Of a stretch of 6,553 bases of DNA, positions 1 through 4,808 are shown one piece after another (the stretch's first letter is position 1; every line of letters starts with the position of its first letter). Origin of the DNA: Actinomycetes bacterium (GTDB taxonomy: Bacteria > Actinomycetota > Thermoleophilia > BMS3ABIN01); NCBI GenBank assembly GCA_021790075.1, contig JAJYIN010000128.1:1-6553 (forward strand), written 5' to 3'. Made by a program: the position numbers and the translations under genes. A model generated the notes under the pieces. It saw nothing but the letters and a program-made list of their open reading frames with translations. It searched no databases and had not been told where the DNA came from.

Positions 1-1
1 C

Positions 2-169
2 ACCATCAGCACTTATGAGATCGACCCGCGGCTGTCCGATTTCGAGGAGCAGGTTCTGGAACAAAGCGTAGCCGCGGCGCGCGGGACTGCGCCCGGGAAG
101 AATAAATACCGGCCGGCGAGGAAGCCGGCTGCCGGGAAGAAGAAGAAAGTGAAAGGAGCGGTCAAGTGA
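2..169 (+). CDS. C-terminal fragment of an unidentified protein with a lysine-rich tail
   Basis: This is an open frame from the window edge to a TGA at 167-169, giving the last 55 residues of a protein that starts outside the window. The fragment reads TISTYEIDPRLSDFEEQ and continues into a low-complexity basic tail rich in Lys, Arg, Ala, Pro and Gly (GKKKKVKGAVK at the very end). The reading frame is supported by the 4-base GTGA overlap with the next gene and by that gene's ribosome binding site lying inside it, a typical translationally coupled pair. No catalytic motif remains, so I do not assign a function. A weak inference is the end of a PLP enzyme of the threonine synthase/cysteine synthase type, because genes for CysO-like sulfur carriers often sit beside such enzymes. 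The basic tail would be an unusual addition to one. Confidence 0.6.
   Translation, partial: TISTYEIDPRLSDFEEQVLEQSVAAARGTAPGKNKYRPARKPAAGKKKKVKGAVK
152..158 (+). promoter_or_regulatory. Ribosome binding site for the sulfur-carrier gene
   Basis: AAAGGAG lies seven bases before the GTG at 166 and inside the end of the preceding coding region. It supports the GTG start, which overlaps the upstream stop codon, over any internal start. Confidence 0.7.
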
Positions 170-438
170 GTGTCAAAGTCAGGATCCCGTCGCAGCTGCG
201 GCAGGTCACCCAGGGCGAAAGCCTCATCGAGATGGACCCGGCCACGGTCGGCGGCATTATTATGGAACTGGAGAACCGCAACCCCGGCATCGCCGAGCGC
301 CTGCTGGACAACGGTGAACTGAGGCGGTTTATCAACATTTACGTGGACGGCGACGACATCCGGTTCGCGGACGGCCTCCAAACCGAGGTTCAGGACGGCA
401 GTGAGGTCAGCATCGTCCCGGCGGTGGCGGGGGGATAG
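166..438 (+). CDS. Ubiquitin-like sulfur-carrier protein, MoaD/ThiS family, CysO-like
   Basis: This is a 90-aa cytosolic beta-grasp protein. Family members are adenylated at a C-terminal Gly-Gly by a MoeB/ThiF-type E1 enzyme, converted to a thiocarboxylate, and donate sulfur to a biosynthetic enzyme. The protein ends in SIVPAVAGG with the diglycine as its last two residues, and has a central RRFINIYVDGDDIRF segment at about residues 53-67. Length, the NIYV..DDIRF core and the PAVAGG end resemble Mycobacterium CysO, which feeds cysteine synthesis through CysM, more than molybdopterin-synthase MoaD. The GTG start at 166 has a strong ribosome binding site and overlaps the upstream stop by 4 bases, so it probably works with the truncated upstream protein. 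No CysM, Mec or E1 gene is in the window, so the sulfur acceptor is unknown. The fold and thiocarboxylate role are confident; the cysteine pathway is inferred. Confidence 0.88.
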   Translation: MSVKVRIPSQLRQVTQGESLIEMDPATVGGIIMELENRNPGIAERLLDNGELRRFINIYVDGDDIRFADGLQTEVQDGSEVSIVPAVAGG

Positions 439-534
439 CATCTTCCGGGAAAACCGGGGCTCCGGGGATTCAGCCGCGCGGCAGGCCACAGGGTCAGGAG
501 CCCGGCCAATCTTCTCAAGCATTAAGGGGTCAAC
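439..534 (+). other. Intergenic spacer with GC-rich inverted repeats
   Basis: This 96-base gap separates the sulfur-carrier gene from the sugar operon. CCGGGGCTCC at 454-463 can pair with GGAGCCCGG at 497-505 (nine pairs, one bulged G, 33-base loop). The loop contains the perfect palindrome GCCGCGCGGC at 473-482. A smaller CCGG-GAAAA-CCGG hairpin is possible at 445-457. No U-tract follows any of these, so none is a standard intrinsic terminator, and I see no convincing -35/-10 pair. The spacer is the only gap before rfbF and so the likeliest place in the window for an operon promoter or leader, but the sequence does not prove either. Confidence 0.3.
524..529 (+). promoter_or_regulatory. Ribosome binding site for rfbF
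   Basis: AAGGGG lies five bases before the ATG at 535. It fixes that start, which also places the nucleotide-binding LAGGFGTR loop at residue 6 as expected for the family. Confidence 0.7.
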
Positions 535-1302
535 ATGCAGGTAGTCATCCTTGCCGGCGGTTTCGGCACTCGCATTTCCGAAGAGACGCATCTGAAGCCG
601 AAACCGATGATCGAGATCGGCGACAAACCGATCCTCTGGCACATCATGAAAATCTACAGCCACTACGGCTTCAACGATTTCATCATTTGCCTGGGCTACA
701 AGGGCTACCTGATCAAGGAATACTTCTCCAACTACTTCCTGCACAATTCCGATGTCACCTTCGATATGCGAAAGCAGGACATCGAGGTCCACCAGAACGC
801 GGTGGAAGACTGGCGGGTAACGCTGGTCGACACCGGCGCCGAAACGCAGACCGGCGGACGCATCAAGCGGATCCAGCCATATGTCGAGGGCGATACCTTC
901 ATGCTCACCTACGGTGACGGCGTCGCCGACATCGACATTCCCGCGCTCGCCGACTACCACTTCCGGCACGGCCGGATCGCCACGATCACGGCGGTGCAGC
1001 CGTCGGGCCGCTTCGGGGCGCTGGAGATGGAAGACGGCCAGGTCCGGAGATTTCAGGAAAAGCCGGAAGGCGACGGTTCCTGGATCAACGGCGGCTTCTT
1101 CGTCCTGGGTCCGGAGGTCTTCGACTTTATCGACGGGGACCACACCCTCTTCGAGCACGAGCCCCTGGAGAGCATGGCCCGGGACGGAAACCTGATGGCT
1201 TACAAGCACTCGGGCTTCTGGCAGCCGATGGACACCCTGCGCGACAAGAACCTTCTCGAACATCTCTGGTCTTCCGGCGAGGCTCCCTGGAATGTCTGGT
1301 GA
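535..1302 (+). CDS. rfbF: Glucose-1-phosphate cytidylyltransferase
   Basis: It makes CDP-D-glucose and diphosphate from CTP and alpha-D-glucose 1-phosphate, the entry step to CDP-linked 6-deoxy and 3,6-dideoxy sugars. The 255-aa length is normal for RfbF/DdhA. Visible motifs are the N-terminal nucleotidyltransferase signature LAGGFGTR (6-13) leading into KPKPMIEIG (21-29), the metal-binding loop TYGDGVADID (125-134), QEKP (174-177) with the sugar-phosphate-contacting Lys176, INGGFFV (184-190), and GFWQPMDTLRDK (227-238) with Asp233. The GFWQPMDT block and the following rfbG and rfbH separate it from glucose-1-phosphate thymidylyl- and uridylyltransferases. The ATG has a good ribosome binding site. 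The end overlaps the rfbG start by 11 bases, so the two are likely translationally coupled. Nothing in the sequence suggests inactivation. Confidence 0.97.
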   Translation: MQVVILAGGFGTRISEETHLKPKPMIEIGDKPILWHIMKIYSHYGFNDFIICLGYKGYLIKEYFSNYFLHNSDVTFDMRKQDIEVHQNAVEDWRVTLVDTGAETQTGGRIKRIQPYVEGDTFMLTYGDGVADIDIPALADYHFRHGRIATITAVQPSGRFGALEMEDGQVRRFQEKPEGDGSWINGGFFVLGPEVFDFIDGDHTLFEHEPLESMARDGNLMAYKHSGFWQPMDTLRDKNLLEHLWSSGEAPWNVW

Positions 1303-2422
1303 GCAGCCAACGCCGGCAAATAACTCCCTCTTCAAGGGCATCTTTGCCGGGCGCCGGGTCCTGCTGACCGGTCATACCGGCTTCAAGGGCGCTTGGCTGG
1401 CGCTATGGCTGAACGCGCTCGGCGCCGAGGTCGCCGGTTACGCCCTGGAGCCCCCCACCCAACCAAACCTCTTTGACGAACTCAAGCTGGCGGACATGAT
1501 CGCGCGGCACGAGATCGGGGATGTCCGCGACGCCGCCCGGCTCGAGAGCGTCTTCGCGGCATTCCGCCCTGAGATCGTCTTTCATCTGGCGGCCCAGTCG
1601 CTGGTGCGCCGTTCCTATTCGGAGCCGCAGTTGACCTACGAGACAAATGTGATGGGAACTCTTAACCTGTTCGAGGCCGTGCGAGGTTGTGACAGCGTCC
1701 GCGTCGTGGTAAATGTCACCAGCGACAAGTGCTACGAGAACCGGGAACAGGACTACGCTTATCACGAAGATGACCCGCTGGGCGGCTATGACCCTTACAG
1801 CTCCAGCAAGGGCTGCGCGGAGTTGCTGACCGCCGCCTACCGGAGTTCCTTTTTCGGACCGGAAGCCGCGGTGAGCCTGGCTTCCGCCAGGGCCGGCAAC
1901 GTCGTGGGCGGCGGCGACTGGGCCGAGGACCGGCTCATTCCCGACTGCGTGCGGGCGCTCAGCCACGGCCAGACGATCGCTGTCCGCAACCCCGGCGCGG
2001 TCCGTCCGTGGCAGTTCGTGCTGGAGCCACTGGCCGGCTACCTCTTTCTGGCCGCCAGCATGTGGCAGGGCGGTCACCGCTTCGACGGCCCCTGGAACTT
2101 CGGCCCTGACAACAACGGTGAAATGCCGGTGCGACAGGTGGTCGAGACGGCGGTGGCGGCCTGGGGCAGCGGCGGCTGGCAGGGCCCGGATGCCGGCGCG
2201 GTGGAGCCCCACGAGGCGCGCCTGCTCAAGCTGGACTGCGCCAAGGCCAGGGAGTTCCTGGGATGGCAACCGGTCTACAAGGCCACCACGGCGCTGGCGG
2301 CCACGATGGCGTGGTACAAGGCTTTTTATGCAGGGGATACCGACATGGTTTCGGTTTCCCAGGCAGACATCGACGAATACGTGAAATGGGCGACCGGGGG
2401 CCGGGTGGCATGGACGAGATAA
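1292..2422 (+). CDS. rfbG: CDP-glucose 4,6-dehydratase
   Basis: This extended short-chain dehydrogenase converts CDP-glucose to CDP-4-keto-6-deoxyglucose, using tightly bound NAD+ as internal hydride carrier. The 376 aa show the Rossmann loop TGHTGFKG (26-33), HLAAQ (98-102), the active-site stretch VTSDKCYEN (142-150), the catalytic Tyr169-x3-Lys173 (YSSSK), RAGNVVGGGDW (200-210) and RPWQFVLEP (239-247). The DK pair after TS and the GGGDWAEDRLIPD block are typical of RfbG/DdhB rather than of dTDP-glucose (RmlB) or GDP-mannose (Gmd) dehydratases. The chosen ATG lies 11 bases inside the end of rfbF, with a weak GGCGAGG about eight bases upstream, so re-initiation after rfbF is likely. Its own end overlaps the start of rfbH. 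It supplies the substrate of RfbH. Confidence 0.97.
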   Translation: MSGEQPTPANNSLFKGIFAGRRVLLTGHTGFKGAWLALWLNALGAEVAGYALEPPTQPNLFDELKLADMIARHEIGDVRDAARLESVFAAFRPEIVFHLAAQSLVRRSYSEPQLTYETNVMGTLNLFEAVRGCDSVRVVVNVTSDKCYENREQDYAYHEDDPLGGYDPYSSSKGCAELLTAAYRSSFFGPEAAVSLASARAGNVVGGGDWAEDRLIPDCVRALSHGQTIAVRNPGAVRPWQFVLEPLAGYLFLAASMWQGGHRFDGPWNFGPDNNGEMPVRQVVETAVAAWGSGGWQGPDAGAVEPHEARLLKLDCAKAREFLGWQPVYKATTALAATMAWYKAFYAGDTDMVSVSQADIDEYVKWATGGRVAWTR

Positions 2423-3855
2423 AGAAGAATGGACCGGGTGGTGACAGCTGCGGCGGCGACCCTGGCAGCGGCCGTTTGAGTGGCTCCCGCGACGCCGGCG
2501 CCGTTGCGGCAGCGCTGCGGCGGGAGATCCTGGACAAGGTGAGGGAATATTACCGGGCGGCTTTCGGCGGCGAAGTCGAATTCGTCCCCGGCGAGTCGCG
2601 GGTTCCCTACGCGGGCCGGGTCTTCGATGACCGGGAGCTTGTCAACCTGGTCGATTCCTCACTGGAGTTCTGGCTCACCTACGGCCGCTTCTCCCGGCAG
2701 TTTGAGGAGCAGTTGGGCGCGTTCCTGGGAGTGCGGCACTGTCTGCTGGTCAATTCGGGCTCGTCGGCGAACCTGCTGGCGTTCATGGCGCTCACATCCG
2801 AACGCCTGGGCGACCGGCGGGTCGGACGCGGCGACGAGGTGATCACGGTGGCCGCCGGCTTTCCCACCACGGTGGCTCCCATCATCCAGTTTGGCGCCGT
2901 TCCCGTCTTTGTCGACGTGGACCTGCCCACCGCCAACGCCGACGTGTCGCTGCTCGAGAACGCCCTCTCTCCTCGGACGAAGGCCGTGACGCTGGCCCAT
3001 ACGCTTGGCAACCCGTTTGACGCAACGGCGGTCCAGGATTTCTGCCGCCGGCACGGCCTCTGGCTGATTGAGGATAACTGCGACGCCCTGGGCTCCCGCT
3101 ACCAGGGCAGGCTCACCGGCACTTTCGGCGACATCGCCACCAGCAGCTTCTATCCCCCGCACCACATGACCATGGGAGAAGGCGGCGCCGTCTACACCGA
3201 CAGCGCCGAGCTGAACCACATACTGCTCTCGCTGCGGGACTGGGGACGGGATTGCCGCTGCCCCTCCGGAGTCGACAACCATTGCGGCCGCCGTTTCGAC
3301 CGCGACTTCGAGAACCTCCCCCACGGGTACGACCACAAATATGTTTACTCACATTTCGGCTTCAACCTCAAGGTAACCGACATGCAGGCAGCCGTCGGCT
3401 GCGCCCAGCTGGAAAAGCTGCCCGGGTTCATCGCCGCCCGGCGCCGTAACTTCGACATCCTCGCCGGGCTGCTGGCTCCAGCTGCGGACCTGCTGGTCCT
3501 GCCCGAGGCCACCGCCGGCAGCAAGCCAAGCTGGTTCGGTTTCCTCATGACCCTGAGGGACGGCAACGGGCCGCGCCGTGACGAGCTCGTCAGGCATCTG
3601 GAGGACCGTAACATCCAGACCCGCATGCTGTTCGGCGGCAATCTTACCCGGCAGCCGTGTTTCGACGACATGCGCGCCGCCGGTAGCGGCTTCCGCATCA
3701 GTGGCGAGCTGAGGAACACAGACAAGATCATGAACGACTCCTTCTGGGTGGGGGTCTATCCCGGCATGACGCCGGAGAAGCTCGAGTACATGGCCGCCAC
3801 CATCCTCAATCTGATCAGGGAAAAGGCCGTGGGTCAAAGGGGAGCCGGAGACTGA
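2410..3855 (+). CDS. rfbH: CDP-4-keto-6-deoxyglucose 3-dehydratase (E1), PMP and [2Fe-2S] dependent
   Basis: It removes the C-3 hydroxyl of CDP-4-keto-6-deoxyglucose using PMP and an iron-sulfur cluster, with electrons from a separate reductase (E3/RfbI type), giving CDP-4-keto-3,6-dideoxyglucose after reduction. The aminotransferase fold is clear: SGSSANLL (116-123), HTLGNPFD (197-204), WLIEDNCDALGS (218-229). The PLP-binding Lys is replaced by His251 in SFYPPHHMTMGEGG, matching the family's catalytic His. The cluster cysteines are Cys224, Cys282, Cys284 and Cys292, with the exact C-x57-C-x-C-x7-C spacing of Yersinia E1. The frame is open upstream to an ATG at 2263, but that would lie 160 bases inside rfbG. 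The ATG at 2410 overlaps rfbG by 13 bases and gives 481 aa, still about 40 more than Yersinia E1. The extra N-terminus is Gly/Ser-rich (about residues 7-30), and family similarity begins near residue 35, so the exact start is uncertain; a TTG at 2476 is an alternative. Confidence 0.96.
   Translation: MDEIKKNGPGGDSCGGDPGSGRLSGSRDAGAVAAALRREILDKVREYYRAAFGGEVEFVPGESRVPYAGRVFDDRELVNLVDSSLEFWLTYGRFSRQFEEQLGAFLGVRHCLLVNSGSSANLLAFMALTSERLGDRRVGRGDEVITVAAGFPTTVAPIIQFGAVPVFVDVDLPTANADVSLLENALSPRTKAVTLAHTLGNPFDATAVQDFCRRHGLWLIEDNCDALGSRYQGRLTGTFGDIATSSFYPPHHMTMGEGGAVYTDSAELNHILLSLRDWGRDCRCPSGVDNHCGRRFDRDFENLPHGYDHKYVYSHFGFNLKVTDMQAAVGCAQLEKLPGFIAARRRNFDILAGLLAPAADLLVLPEATAGSKPSWFGFLMTLRDGNGPRRDELVRHLEDRNIQTRMLFGGNLTRQPCFDDMRAAGSGFRISGELRNTDKIMNDSFWVGVYPGMTPEKLEYMAATILNLIREKAVGQRGAGD
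3847..3850 (+). promoter_or_regulatory. Ribosome binding site supporting a TTG start
   Basis: GGAG, in the context GGAGCCGGAG (3841-3850), lies seven bases before the TTG at 3858 and within the last codons of rfbH. It favours TTG initiation. No ATG or GTG gives the complete N-terminal Rossmann strand and glycine loop. Confidence 0.55.
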
Positions 3856-3857
3856 AA

Positions 3858-4739
3858 TTGGCGAGACTATTGATCACCGGCGGCAGCGGCTTCATTGGCC
3901 GGAATCTGGTCGAGCACTTTAGGCCCGATCACACCGTGCTCGCTCCCTCTCATGCCGAGCTCGACCTCACCAGCGCGGACGGCACCCGTGCATTCTTCCA
4001 GGAAAACGCGGTGGACGCTGTCATTCACTGCGCCACCAAGCCGGGGCACCGCAACGCGCCAGATCCCACCGGCCTGGTGTACAACAACACGCGCATGTTT
4101 TTCAACCTGGTCCGCAACCGCCGCTGTTTCGGGAAGATGGTCTACCTGAGCACCGGCGCGGTCTATGACGTACGTCACTTCCAGCCCAAGATGCCGGAAG
4201 GCTATTTCGACGCGTATGTGCCGGTGGACGAGACCGGTTATTCCAAGTACGTCTGCGCCAGGTTCACCGCGGACACGGATGATATCATCGAGCTGCGGCC
4301 GTTCGGGGTGTTTGGCAAATATGAGGATTACGCCATCCGGTTCATCTCAAACGCCATCTGCAAGACGCTGTTCGACCTGCCCATCACCCTGAAGCAGAAC
4401 CGGCGCTTTGATTATATCTACATCGATGACCTCGCCCGCGTGGTTGATTATTTCCTCCACCACGATGCCACCCATTCCGCCTACAACGTCACCCCGGATG
4501 GTGCCATCGAGCTTCGCACCCTGGCGGAAAAGGTGCTTTCCGTCTCCGGCAAGGAGCTGCCTGTCATCGTGGCGCAGCCAGGGATGGGAATCGAGTACAG
4601 CGGTGATAACAGCCGGCTGCGGACCGAGCTGGATGGCCTGGTCCTGACCCCGATTGACGAGGCCGTCAGGCGGCTTTACGATTGGTACTCGGCAAACATC
4701 GATTTGATTGACAGGGAAGCCCTGTTGATCGACAAATGA
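3858..4739 (+). CDS. Extended SDR, NAD-dependent epimerase/dehydratase, probable CDP-sugar reductase or epimerase
   Basis: This 293-aa Rossmann protein has the NAD(P)-binding loop TGGSGFIG (7-14), IHCAT (56-60), YLSTGAVYD (96-104), RPFGVFGKYEDY (147-158) and YIYIDDLARV (187-196), and belongs to the NAD-dependent epimerase/dehydratase superfamily. It starts at TTG two bases after the rfbH stop, so it is part of the same transcript. Its position suggests action on CDP-4-keto-3,6-dideoxyglucose or its branched product. It could be a C-4 ketoreductase (as paratose or abequose synthases) or a side-chain reductase (as YerF); the sequence does not decide. Oddly, the catalytic block reads DETGYSKYV (124-132). 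Lys130 is present, but the residue four before it, normally the catalytic Tyr of YxxxK, is Thr126, while tyrosines sit at 128 and 131. The codons (acc ggt tat tcc aag) are unambiguous. The substrate is unassigned. Confidence 0.88.
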   Translation: MARLLITGGSGFIGRNLVEHFRPDHTVLAPSHAELDLTSADGTRAFFQENAVDAVIHCATKPGHRNAPDPTGLVYNNTRMFFNLVRNRRCFGKMVYLSTGAVYDVRHFQPKMPEGYFDAYVPVDETGYSKYVCARFTADTDDIIELRPFGVFGKYEDYAIRFISNAICKTLFDLPITLKQNRRFDYIYIDDLARVVDYFLHHDATHSAYNVTPDGAIELRTLAEKVLSVSGKELPVIVAQPGMGIEYSGDNSRLRTELDGLVLTPIDEAVRRLYDWYSANIDLIDREALLIDK

Positions 4740-4770
4740 TGAGCAGGAAAGCGTCACGAAAAGAAAAAGC

Positions 4771-4797
4771 GCCGCCCGGCATTCCGGCGGCTTCTCT
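4771..4797 (+). terminator. Stem-loop in the spacer, weak terminator or attenuator candidate
   Basis: GCCGCC (4771-4776) pairs with GGCGGC (4786-4791). One bulged C and two further GG/CC pairs close a CATT loop. The stem is preceded by an A-rich run (about 4758-4769) and followed by TTCTCT. The T-tract is poor, so efficient termination is doubtful. It lies between the SDR and the ThDP enzyme, ending 11 bases before the latter's ATG if the TTCTCT is included, so it could also affect translation there. Confidence 0.3.
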
Positions 4798-4808
4798 GAC
4801 TACATCTC

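Noticed and set aside
445..505. Intrinsic terminator after the sulfur-carrier gene.
   Set aside because: The inverted repeats are GC-rich but none is followed by a T-run, so only a spacer with possible secondary structure is reported.
13..1341. Long open frame (442 codons) on the minus strand.
   Set aside because: It lies opposite the sulfur-carrier gene and rfbF, both unmistakable. Its translation shows no domain motif and is Val/Asp/Arg-rich, as expected for the antisense of GC-rich coding DNA.
1403..2269. Minus-strand open frame of 288 codons opposite rfbG.
   Set aside because: It is a shadow of a well-conserved dehydratase gene with no motif of its own.
2263..2409. Upstream extension of rfbH to an ATG at 2263.
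   Set aside because: It would overlap rfbG by 160 bases, and its translation is His/Gly/Arg-rich, an out-of-frame reading of the conserved rfbG C-terminus.
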